Positions 10,037-16,780 of a stretch of DNA of 64,000 nt are shown one piece after another. Each line of letters opens with the position of its first letter. Positions within the stretch are counted from its first letter, which is position 1. The stretch comes from Limnohabitans sp. JirII-31. GTDB taxonomy: Bacteria > Pseudomonadota > Gammaproteobacteria > Burkholderiales > Burkholderiaceae_C. The notes beneath the pieces were generated by a model, which saw only the letters and a program-made list of their open reading frames with translations, did no database searches and had not been told where the DNA came from. Both the position numbers and the translations under genes were made by a program. The stretch covers positions 1 to 64,000 of the forward strand of contig NZ_NESA01000009.1 in NCBI RefSeq assembly GCF_002778315.1. The letters run 5' to 3'.

Positions 10037-10608
10037 GGCGAAGCGCCTGCCAGCAACTGTTGGCGCAACAGCGGTTGCGAGGTTTGCGGCGAGAGCCAAA
10101 TGCCAAAGAAGCGGCGTGCAAACTCCAGCTCGCGTATCTCGCCCACGGCTTTGCCTTGGTGCAAAAACTGCGCGCCCGACTCGGGCAAGTACACCCCGGT
10201 GATCACCTCGCCGCTGCGCACATTGGGCAGCAGAGATTGCAAGCTTTGCAGCCAAGTGGCGGACTGTTCGGCACTCAGGGCGCGCTGGCCTTGCATCTCG
10301 GCGATGGAGCGCTGCGCAATGTCGCGGCCCTGAAAGTCGCGCAAATAGCGCAGCTCCAACACCAAGCGCTGCGAGGCCCAGTCGTTGGGGGCAAATGTGG
10401 CGTTGCTGGCCCACAGGCTGGCGTGGTACACGTCAAAGCCCCAGTAGGTGAAGCGATGCTCACCCACCAGCCGTGGGTTGCCCAGCAGGGGGCGCAGGCG
10501 TTGAAAGGCCTGTGCGGCCAGTTCTTTGCTGGCGGTGTTGTCTTGCGCAAGCGCAGGCCAGGCGCACACCAAGGGCAGCGCGCCGAGGAGCCAAGACCTG
10601 CGCTGCAT
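10033..10608 (-). CDS. Secreted chalcone-isomerase-like protein
   Basis: The 191-residue protein starts with a twin-Arg-containing hydrophobic signal peptide ending near PALAQ. The mature part matches bacterial chalcone isomerase-like proteins: RLVGEHRFTYWGFDVYHASLW, LELRYLRDFQGRDIAQRS and a C-terminal FFGIWL. Bacteria of this type make no flavonoids. In plants the same fold includes fatty-acid-binding proteins, so a periplasmic fatty-acyl carrier or modifier fits the context. The ATG overlaps the upstream stop as TGATG and follows GGAGAAGG, a good ribosome binding site. Confidence 0.9.
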   Translation of the reverse strand: MQRRSWLLGALPLVCAWPALAQDNTASKELAAQAFQRLRPLLGNPRLVGEHRFTYWGFDVYHASLWASNATFAPNDWASQRLVLELRYLRDFQGRDIAQRSIAEMQGQRALSAEQSATWLQSLQSLLPNVRSGEVITGVYLPESGAQFLHQGKAVGEIRELEFARRFFGIWLSPQTSQPLLRQQLLAGASP

Positions 10609-11852
10609 CACACCTTCTCCAGCGTGTACTGCACCACGTCGATGTTGGCTTGTTCAAACGCCGCTTCGCAATAGGCCAGGTAGAAATCCCAAATGCGTAC
10701 AAAGCGCTCGTCAAAACCCAAGGCCAGCACGCGCGGCTTGTCGGCCAAAAAGTCGTGACGCCAGCGACGCAGGGTCTCGGCGTAATCCAGGCCAAAGGCC
10801 ATCTCGTCCACGATGCGCAAGCCCGCTGTGGCCGCCTGCGCACGAAACTCGCGCGGACACGGCAAGCAGCCACCCGGGAAGATGTATTGCTGAATGAAGT
10901 CGGTGCTTTTGACATAGCGTTCAAACAACGCGTCGTCGATCACGATGGTTTGAATGCACGCTTTGCCGCCGGCTTTTAGCAAGCGCTGCACCGTCTCAAA
11001 GTAGGTCGGCCAATATTCCTGGCCCACGGCTTCGAGCATTTCGATCGAGCAAATCGCGTCGTAGGGCCCGTCGTTGATGTCGCGGTAGTCTTGCAAGCGC
11101 AAGTCGCTGCTGGCTGCCAACCCCACGCGCTGCATGCGCTCTTGGGCGTAGGCCAATTGCTCATGGCTCAGGGTCACGCCGTGCATGCGGGCACCAAACT
11201 CCAAGCCACCCATCTCGGCCAGTGCGCCCCAGCCGCAACCAATCTCCATCACCCGGTCGCCAGGCTTGACACCCGCCATGCACAAGGCGCGGTGCACTTT
11301 GGCGTTTTGCGCGAGTGACAAGTCTTGGCTGCGGTCATCGCCAAACCAAGCCGACGAGTAGTTCATGGTGGGGTCTAGCCACAGCTGGTAGAACGCGTTG
11401 CCCAAATCGTAATGGGCGTGGATGTTTTTGGCGCTGTTGCGCCGTGTGTTGCGGTGGAGCAAATGCCGCACGCGGTACACCAAGCGGCCCAGCCAGTGGC
11501 CGTAGATCAGGTCGTCCATCTCGCGGCGGTTGGCCACCAGCAGTTGCAGCAACTCCGGCAAATGCGGTGTGCTCCAGTCGCCCGCGATGTAGCCCTCGGC
11601 AAAGCCGATGTCGCCGGATTTGGTGGCCTCACGCAAAGGCTTCCAGTTGTGCAAATGCAAGTGCGCATGCAAGCCGGGATGCGCGTTGTCGTGTTGGCCA
11701 AACTGCGTGGTGCTGCCGTCAGGCCACATCACGCTCAAGCTGCCGTGGCGCAATTTGTGCAACAAGGCCACCACGCGGCGTGCGCTGGCGGGCATGTCGC
11801 TCGACAGGGGCAAGACGGAGGCAGATGTGGTGGAAGAGGTGGTGGTGTTCAT
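10608..11852 (-). CDS. CFA-synthase family SAM-dependent lipid methyltransferase
   Basis: This 414-residue enzyme transfers a methyl/methylene unit from SAM to the double bond of unsaturated phospholipid acyl chains. The SAM site is MEIGCGWG at about 202-209; the family motif NIHAHYDLGNAFY is at 143-155. Compared with E. coli Cfa as I recall it, several bicarbonate-site residues differ: the YSCAY cysteine is Ser167, the LLHTIG histidine is Gln301 and the WYERF tyrosine is Arg365, while Glu274 is kept. This argues against plain cyclopropanation and for a methyl-branching (UfaM/tuberculostearic-like) reaction. It lies 18 bases after DUF1365 and overlaps the next gene by one base. Confidence 0.93.
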   Translation of the reverse strand: MNTTTSSTTSASVLPLSSDMPASARRVVALLHKLRHGSLSVMWPDGSTTQFGQHDNAHPGLHAHLHLHNWKPLREATKSGDIGFAEGYIAGDWSTPHLPELLQLLVANRREMDDLIYGHWLGRLVYRVRHLLHRNTRRNSAKNIHAHYDLGNAFYQLWLDPTMNYSSAWFGDDRSQDLSLAQNAKVHRALCMAGVKPGDRVMEIGCGWGALAEMGGLEFGARMHGVTLSHEQLAYAQERMQRVGLAASSDLRLQDYRDINDGPYDAICSIEMLEAVGQEYWPTYFETVQRLLKAGGKACIQTIVIDDALFERYVKSTDFIQQYIFPGGCLPCPREFRAQAATAGLRIVDEMAFGLDYAETLRRWRHDFLADKPRVLALGFDERFVRIWDFYLAYCEAAFEQANIDVVQYTLEKV

Positions 11853-11870
11853 GGCGAGTCAGGTTCAACG

Positions 11871-12650
11871 TCAACGGGTCACAAAATCTTGAGGGGGGGT
11901 GGGCTTGGTGAAAAAACGCACACGCTTGCGCCACAGTTGCAGCGCTTGCCAGTGGATGCGTGCCATCACCATCAGCGTCATCAAGGGAAAGCGCCATAAA
12001 GCACGCTGTTGCGCTGTGCGCGTGGCGGGCATGAGTGTGCCGCTGACGCTGGTTTGAATCAACGGGCCCAGCGCGTCGTCGTGGTCGACACGTGCCACGG
12101 TGCGGTCAGTGGTGCGCATGAAGCGAAAACGGTAAATGCCTTCGATGGCGCAAAACGGCGACACATGAAACACCTTGCTGGCCACCAGTTCTTGGCCCCA
12201 GCGTGGTTGATCCAGAAGGTAGCAATGCCGCTCGCCAAAGGTGTTGTTGACTTCAACCACGATGGCGCGCAAGCCGCCATCTGCGGTGTGGCAATACCAA
12301 AAACTCACGGGTTTGAAGGTATAGCCCAGCACCCGTGGGTAGCAATGCAGCCACACCTCACCTGTGGCGTCGGTGATGCCCTCTTGCAGCAGCAGCTCAT
12401 CCAGCCATGCCAGTGCACCGCCTTGTGCGGCGCTGCGTCCGTCGCCGTGGTCCACGTCGTGAAAACTCATCAGCCCGGCCCGGTTGATGGCCAGTTCAGT
12501 GGGCGCACCTGCTGCCAGGCTGCGCATGGGCAGCAGCAAAAAATACGTGGCGTAGTCAAACGCATGGTGGCTGGGGCGCAGGCGCGTGTGGCGTACGCGT
12601 CCCAAGCCCAACAAGGGCCCGGCGGTGTGCGCGCGTGCGTTTGTGTTCAT
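11871..12650 (-). CDS. DUF1365 domain-containing protein
   Basis: The 259-residue product has the DUF1365 hallmarks: RHTRLRPSHHAFDYATYFLLLP at the N-terminus, then CYPRVLGYTFKPVSFWYC and VEVNNTFGERHCYL. The family is almost always encoded between an FAD-dependent amine-oxidase-like protein and a CFA-type methyltransferase, as here. Its biochemical role is unproven; a part in acyl-chain oxidation or furan-ring formation is possible. The ATG at 12650 overlaps the FAD oxidoreductase stop as ATGA. An upstream in-frame start would only extend into that gene. Confidence 0.93.
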   Translation of the reverse strand: MNTNARAHTAGPLLGLGRVRHTRLRPSHHAFDYATYFLLLPMRSLAAGAPTELAINRAGLMSFHDVDHGDGRSAAQGGALAWLDELLLQEGITDATGEVWLHCYPRVLGYTFKPVSFWYCHTADGGLRAIVVEVNNTFGERHCYLLDQPRWGQELVASKVFHVSPFCAIEGIYRFRFMRTTDRTVARVDHDDALGPLIQTSVSGTLMPATRTAQQRALWRFPLMTLMVMARIHWQALQLWRKRVRFFTKPTPPQDFVTR

Positions 12651-13930
12651 TGGGCCAGCACACCCAAAGCGGCATCGCGGCCGGCCTTGAAGCCGTCTTC
12701 GTGAAACCCATAGCCCATCCAAGCACCGGCGTACCAGGTGTGTTGTTGGCCTTGCAGTGCGCTCACTTGGGCTTGTGCCCGGATGGCGGCCAAGTCAAAC
12801 ACAGGGTGGGCGTACTCGAAGCGGCCCATCACTTGGGTGGGGTCAATCTCTTCGATCGGATTGAGTGACACAAACACGTTGTGTGTGAATGGCAAGGGCT
12901 GCAACTGGTTGAGCCAGTAGTGCAGACAGACTTGGGCGCGTTCCGTGTTGGCTTGCGCCGCGCGTTGGTAGTTCCACGCCGCCCAGGCCAGTTTCTTTTT
13001 CGGCATCACCGAGGCGTCGGTGTGCAACACCGCCAAGTTGGGGTGGTAGCGCACGGCACCCAAAATACGTTCTTCATCCACACTGGGCGCGGCCAGCATG
13101 GCCAACGATTGGTCTGCGTGTGTGGCCAGCACCACGGCGTCAAAGCGTTCACTGCCTGATGCGGTGTGGACGCTGACACCCTGTGCCTCGCGTTCAATCC
13201 GTCGTACCGGGGTGTTGAGGCGTTTGTCCTGAATGCGCGCGATGATTTTTTCGACGTAGTGGCGCGCCCCTCCACGCACGGTGTGCCATTGCGGGCGGTT
13301 GTTGACCTGCACCAGCCCATGGTTGTGGCAAAACCGCACCATGGTGGCCACAGGAAACATCAGCATTTGATCGGTGGGGCAACTCCAGATGCAGCCCAAC
13401 ATGGGCAGCAAATAGTCATCGCAAAACGCCTCCCCAAAACGGTTGGCCAGCAAAAATTCACACAACGGTTGTGCCAACTCTTCGTCGTGGTTGCGCTCGG
13501 CCAATTCGGTGACCAGCGTGTTGAAACGCAGCACCTCGCGCAGCATGCCAATGAAGCGCGGGTTGAATACATTGCGCCGTTGCGCAAACACGGTGTTCAG
13601 CGAGGCGCCGTTCCACTCGAGTGGTCGTTGGCCGGGGGCCTGCGGTGCTTGCACCGAGAACGACATGTCGGACTTCGCCGTCTCGACTTGTAATTCGTCG
13701 AACAACGCAATCAAACCTGGGTAGGTGCGTTCGTTGAACACCAAAAAGCCGGTGTCCACGCCATGCGTTTGCACACCTTGGGGTGTGGGCAAGGTCACGT
13801 CCACGGTGTGGGTGTGACCGCCAAAATAATCGGCTGCTTCAAACAGCGTGATGTCTGCACGACCCGACAGGTGGTGCGCGGCAGACAGGCCCGAAATGCC
13901 CGAGCCGATGATGGCGACGCGTCGGCTCAT
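12647..13930 (-). CDS. FAD-dependent amine-oxidase-like oxidoreductase
   Basis: The 427-residue flavoprotein has the dinucleotide-binding GSGISG at residues 9-14 with Glu about 20 residues later. It then has GGHTHTVD, the family FNERTYPGL, and a C-terminal TWYAGAWMGYGFHEDG that closes over the flavin. It resembles the desaturase/oxidoreductase found with DUF1365 and CFA-like methyltransferases; in alphaproteobacteria a comparable gene set makes methylated and furan fatty acids. The substrate here is inferred to be a phospholipid acyl chain. It is coupled by ATGA overlaps to glutathione peroxidase upstream and DUF1365 downstream. Confidence 0.93.
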   Translation of the reverse strand: MSRRVAIIGSGISGLSAAHHLSGRADITLFEAADYFGGHTHTVDVTLPTPQGVQTHGVDTGFLVFNERTYPGLIALFDELQVETAKSDMSFSVQAPQAPGQRPLEWNGASLNTVFAQRRNVFNPRFIGMLREVLRFNTLVTELAERNHDEELAQPLCEFLLANRFGEAFCDDYLLPMLGCIWSCPTDQMLMFPVATMVRFCHNHGLVQVNNRPQWHTVRGGARHYVEKIIARIQDKRLNTPVRRIEREAQGVSVHTASGSERFDAVVLATHADQSLAMLAAPSVDEERILGAVRYHPNLAVLHTDASVMPKKKLAWAAWNYQRAAQANTERAQVCLHYWLNQLQPLPFTHNVFVSLNPIEEIDPTQVMGRFEYAHPVFDLAAIRAQAQVSALQGQQHTWYAGAWMGYGFHEDGFKAGRDAALGVLAQ

Positions 13931-14538
13931 GACCCGTTGGCTTTCGCGGCCAATTGCTTTTCTACTTCGGCCACAAAGCTTTTGTCCTGTGGTCCGGTCA
14001 TGGCGTTGAAGCTTTTGATGTGTTGGCCGTCACGGCTGATGATGTACTTGTAAAAGTTCCAGCGCGGCGCGGTGCCCGTCTGTTCCGCCAGTTGTTTGAA
14101 CAAGGGCAGGGCCTCAGGCCCACGCACCGACGACTTGGCAAACATCGGGAATTTCACGCCGTAGGTGTTCTCGCAGAAGTCGGCAATCTTGGCGTTGCTG
14201 TCTGGCTCTTGGGAAAAGTCGTTGGAGGGAAAACCCAACAACACCAAGCCACGGTCTTTGTACTTGGCATACAGCGCCTCCAGGCCTTTGTACTGCGAGG
14301 TGAACCCGCAGTAGCTGGCGGTGTTGACCACCACCACCACTTGCCCCGCGTATTGGCACAAGGCTTGGGGCTTTTCGTCTTGCAAGCGCAGCACGGTGTG
14401 TTGCAGCACGCGTGGGCAGGCGGTGCCCGAAGCGCTGGGTGTGTTCTCAGCCGCGTGGGCCGTGATGGGCGACAGTGACACCCACCCAACCCAGAGCGCA
14501 AGGCCTAAACAACGAATGAAACCTGAGAAAAATGACAT
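13927..14538 (-). CDS. Glutathione peroxidase family protein, predicted periplasmic
   Basis: This 203-residue thiol peroxidase has a clear N-terminal signal peptide (about residues 1-30, ending AHAA). The catalytic cysteine is Cys77 in the NTASYCGFTSQY motif, the glutamine lies in FPSNDFSQEP, and the tryptophan in PRWNFYKYI. Two extra cysteines (41 and 61) precede the active site. Export points to reduction of lipid or hydrogen peroxides in the periplasm. It is the first gene of the nine-gene leftward operon, starting 61 bases from the divergent litR gene. I chose the ATG at 14538 because only this start gives a proper signal peptide. Confidence 0.93.
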   Translation of the reverse strand: MSFFSGFIRCLGLALWVGWVSLSPITAHAAENTPSASGTACPRVLQHTVLRLQDEKPQALCQYAGQVVVVVNTASYCGFTSQYKGLEALYAKYKDRGLVLLGFPSNDFSQEPDSNAKIADFCENTYGVKFPMFAKSSVRGPEALPLFKQLAEQTGTAPRWNFYKYIISRDGQHIKSFNAMTGPQDKSFVAEVEKQLAAKANGS

Positions 14539-14547
14539 GAGACCCGC

Positions 14548-14600
14548 TTGATTTGTGATGGCTATTGAATGATGATGGCGTAAATAGGTGGTTTTGTCCA
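14548..14600. promoter_or_regulatory. Overlapping divergent promoters between the lipid operon and litR/carH
   Basis: Leftward: TGGACA (14595-14600 on the minus strand) and CATCAT (14572-14577) are separated by 17 bases, giving a start near 14565. Rightward: TTGATT (14548-14553) and GATGAT (14571-14576) are also 17 bases apart, with an AGGTGG ribosome binding site at 14586-14591 before the litR ATG. The two -10 elements share the same bases, so a repressor bound here would silence both directions. These are consensus matches by eye only. I could not identify a LitR operator. Confidence 0.35.
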
Positions 14601-15598
14601 TGACAAAGCCAGAGCCCTCACCTTCCCCTCGGCAATTTTTACGCGACCCCCTCATGAACTTTCGTGCTGACTCTGCGCCTGTGCTGCTGTCGATCGCTGC
14701 GGTCGAGCGTGACACGGGCCTTGGCAAAGACACCTTGCGTGTCTGGGAGCGTCGCTATGGCTTCCCGACCCCCGGTCGCGATGCCTATGGCGAACGCACT
14801 TACCCGCTGGAGCAGGTCGAAAGGCTGCGCCTCATCAAGCGCTTGATGGACCAAGGTCAGCGTCCAGGCCGCATTGTGCCCTTGCCCACCGAAGACTTGC
14901 AGCGTTTGAGTCAGAGCCTTTATGCCGCGCCGCAGTCATGGGTTGTCATACCGGTGGATAGCCATCTCGATGCGTCGCATTACATGGGGTTGATTCGCAG
15001 CCACGACGCCGAGAGCTTGCGTACCCACCTCAAACAAGCCTTGGCGCACCTGGGGCTCAAGCAATTTGTCATCGATGTGGTGGCACCCGTCACCACCGCT
15101 GTGGGCGACGCGTGGATGCGCGGCGAGATCGAGGTGTTTGAAGAGCATGTCTACACCGAGTGCGTGTCGGCCTTGCTGCGTCAGGCCATGGATACCTTGG
15201 TGGACAGCAAAACCGAGGCTATCCCACGTGTCTTGTTGACCACTTTTCCGCAAGAGCCACATGGCTTGGGGTTGTTGATGGCGCAGAGCATGCTGGCTTT
15301 GCAAGGGGCGAGCTGCGTCTCGTTGGGCACGCAAACGCCGCTGCACGACATTGCCAAAGCCGCACAAGCCCATGCGGTGCATGTGGTGGCCTTGAGCTTT
15401 AGCGCCAGCATGAACCCCAAGCATGTGGTGGATGGTTTGAAAGAACTCTGCCTGCTCTTGCCCCCCACCACTGAAGTCTGGGCGGGCGGGCAAAACCCGG
15501 TGTTGCAACGGCGTCAGCACACGGGGGTGGTGTGTTTGCAAGGCTTGGCCCACATTGCCGCTGAGGTGCAGCGCTGGCGTGCTGAGCACGCCGCCTAA
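14600..15598 (+). CDS. litR: CarH/LitR-type MerR regulator with B12-binding photosensory domain
   Basis: The 332-residue product has an N-terminal MerR helix-turn-helix (about residues 29-95, with RVWERRYGFP), a four-helix B12-capping domain and a C-terminal Rossmann-like cobalamin domain. The W-x9-E-H motif of light-sensing CarH proteins is intact (Trp172, Glu182, His183). A lower-ligand His221 sits in GluProHis-x-x-Gly, close to the D-x-H-x-x-G motif. Such proteins repress in the dark as adenosylcobalamin tetramers and release DNA in light. It is divergent from the lipid operon, which is the likely target. The ATG at 14600 has AGGTGG 8 bases upstream. Confidence 0.92.
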   Translation: MTKPEPSPSPRQFLRDPLMNFRADSAPVLLSIAAVERDTGLGKDTLRVWERRYGFPTPGRDAYGERTYPLEQVERLRLIKRLMDQGQRPGRIVPLPTEDLQRLSQSLYAAPQSWVVIPVDSHLDASHYMGLIRSHDAESLRTHLKQALAHLGLKQFVIDVVAPVTTAVGDAWMRGEIEVFEEHVYTECVSALLRQAMDTLVDSKTEAIPRVLLTTFPQEPHGLGLLMAQSMLALQGASCVSLGTQTPLHDIAKAAQAHAVHVVALSFSASMNPKHVVDGLKELCLLLPPTTEVWAGGQNPVLQRRQHTGVVCLQGLAHIAAEVQRWRAEHAA

Positions 15599-15608
15599 AA
15601 TTGCGGCC
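15596..15608 (+). promoter_or_regulatory. Candidate -10 element for a leaderless rfaE2 transcript
   Basis: TAAAAT at 15596-15601 overlaps the litR stop codon and ends 7 bases before the rfaE2 ATG. There is no Shine-Dalgarno sequence. Read-through from litR is an alternative. Confidence 0.3.
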
Positions 15609-16112
15609 ATGACCGCCACCCCTCTTCCCCCCCCCGCTTTTTTATCCAAACTCACCTCACGTGCCGAGGCCGTGCAGCGGGTGGCCGCTTTGAAAGCCGT
15701 GGGTCCGGTGGTCTTCACCAACGGCGTGTTTGACGTGCTGCACCGAGGGCATGCCACCTACTTGGCGCAAGCCCGCTCTTTGGGCACGAGCTTGGTGGTG
15801 GCGCTCAACAGCGATGCGTCTGCACGACGCTTGGGCAAAGGCCCGGATCGGCCGCTCAATGCCGAGGCCGATCGTGCGGTGTTGATGGCGGCGCTCGAAT
15901 CGGTGAGCCTGGTGACGTGGTTTGACGAAGACACGCCGCTGGAACTCATCACCGAGTTGCGCCCCGACATCTTGGTCAAAGGTGGCGACTACGACATGGC
16001 CAAGCTGGCCGAGACCCGCGTGGTGCAAGCCTATGGCGGGCGTGCACTGGCGATTCCTTTTGTCGATGGCTACTCCACCACGGCGTTGGTCAACAAAATA
16101 CGTGCGCAGTGA
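15609..16112 (+). CDS. rfaE2: D-glycero-beta-D-manno-heptose 1-phosphate adenylyltransferase
   Basis: The enzyme makes ADP-D-glycero-D-manno-heptose for the LPS inner core. The 167-residue product corresponds to the C-terminal half of E. coli HldE and has the nucleotidyltransferase motif TNGVFDVLHRGHATYL, KGGDYDM, and a C-terminal GYSTTALVNKI. In this lineage it is a stand-alone gene. A run of nine C residues lies 18 bases after the ATG, followed by G, C and six T residues. This is a slippage-prone site that could switch the gene off. It starts 10 bases after litR and overlaps the next gene as GTGA. Confidence 0.96.
   Translation: MTATPLPPPAFLSKLTSRAEAVQRVAALKAVGPVVFTNGVFDVLHRGHATYLAQARSLGTSLVVALNSDASARRLGKGPDRPLNAEADRAVLMAALESVSLVTWFDEDTPLELITELRPDILVKGGDYDMAKLAETRVVQAYGGRALAIPFVDGYSTTALVNKIRAQ
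15627..15635 (+). repeat. Poly-C tract of 9 near the start of rfaE2
   Basis: Nine consecutive C residues encode Pro-Pro-Pro at residues 7-9 of RfaE2. A T6 run begins two bases later. This is the longest mononucleotide run I found by eye in the window. A +1 or -1 slip would end translation early and remove heptose activation. Confidence 0.9.
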
Positions 16113-16780
16113 CCCCCGAGGCTGCTCCCACCATGCCCACCTCCCGCACCCCATCGTTGCTTGTTGCTGTGGCAGTGTTGTCTTGCGGCCTGCTCTGGTC
16201 AGGCGTCAACGCGTATGACGTGCCCACATGGTGGCTGGAAGTGTTGCCGGTTTTCATGGCGCTGCCATTGCTGTGCGCCACCTACAAAAATCTTCCTCTC
16301 ACCACGCTGGTGTACGTCGGCATCTTTGTGCACGCCTGGGTGTTGATGGTGGGTGGCATGTACACCTATGCCCGCGTGCCATTGGGTTTTGAGATGGCCG
16401 AATGGCTGGGCTTGCACCGCAACCCCTACGACAAGGTGGGCCACTTTTTCCAGGGGTGTGTGCCCGCGCTGGTGGCGCGCGAAATCTTGCAGCGTGGCGC
16501 CTACGTGCAGGGGCGCAAGATGCTGGCTTTCTTGGTGGTCTGCGTGGTGTTGGCGGTCAGTGCCAGTTATGAGCTACTGGAGTGGGCCGCCGCCATGGCA
16601 CTGGGGCAAGGCGCGGATGAATTCTTGGCCACCCAAGGCGACCCGTGGGACACACAGTCCGACATGCTGTTTGCCCTGATCGGGGCCAGTACGTCACTGC
16701 TGGTGTTCTCGGGGCTGCACGACCGACAAATGGCCCGTTTGTCTAAGTGCCAAACACCGTTGCCCACAAGCGAACAATAG
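16109..16780 (+). CDS. DUF2238 / YjdF-like integral membrane protein
   Basis: The 223-residue protein has about six hydrophobic segments. DUF2238-type motifs lie between them: GGMYTYARVPLG, NPYDKVGHFFQG, and near the C-terminus SYELLEWAAA and GDPWDTQSDML. The acidic and histidine residues in the loops are highly conserved in the family, but no function is known. The GTG start overlaps the rfaE2 stop as GTGA; an ATG 24 bases downstream is an alternative. The last 38 bases overlap the 3' end of convergent glnE. Confidence 0.9.
   Translation: MTPEAAPTMPTSRTPSLLVAVAVLSCGLLWSGVNAYDVPTWWLEVLPVFMALPLLCATYKNLPLTTLVYVGIFVHAWVLMVGGMYTYARVPLGFEMAEWLGLHRNPYDKVGHFFQGCVPALVAREILQRGAYVQGRKMLAFLVVCVVLAVSASYELLEWAAAMALGQGADEFLATQGDPWDTQSDMLFALIGASTSLLVFSGLHDRQMARLSKCQTPLPTSEQ

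Noticed and set aside
10037..10414. Longer N-terminus for the MFS carrier
   Set aside because: These codons shadow the chalcone-isomerase-like gene and give Arg/Ala-rich non-membrane sequence. The GTG overlapping the upstream stop fits the rest of the operon.
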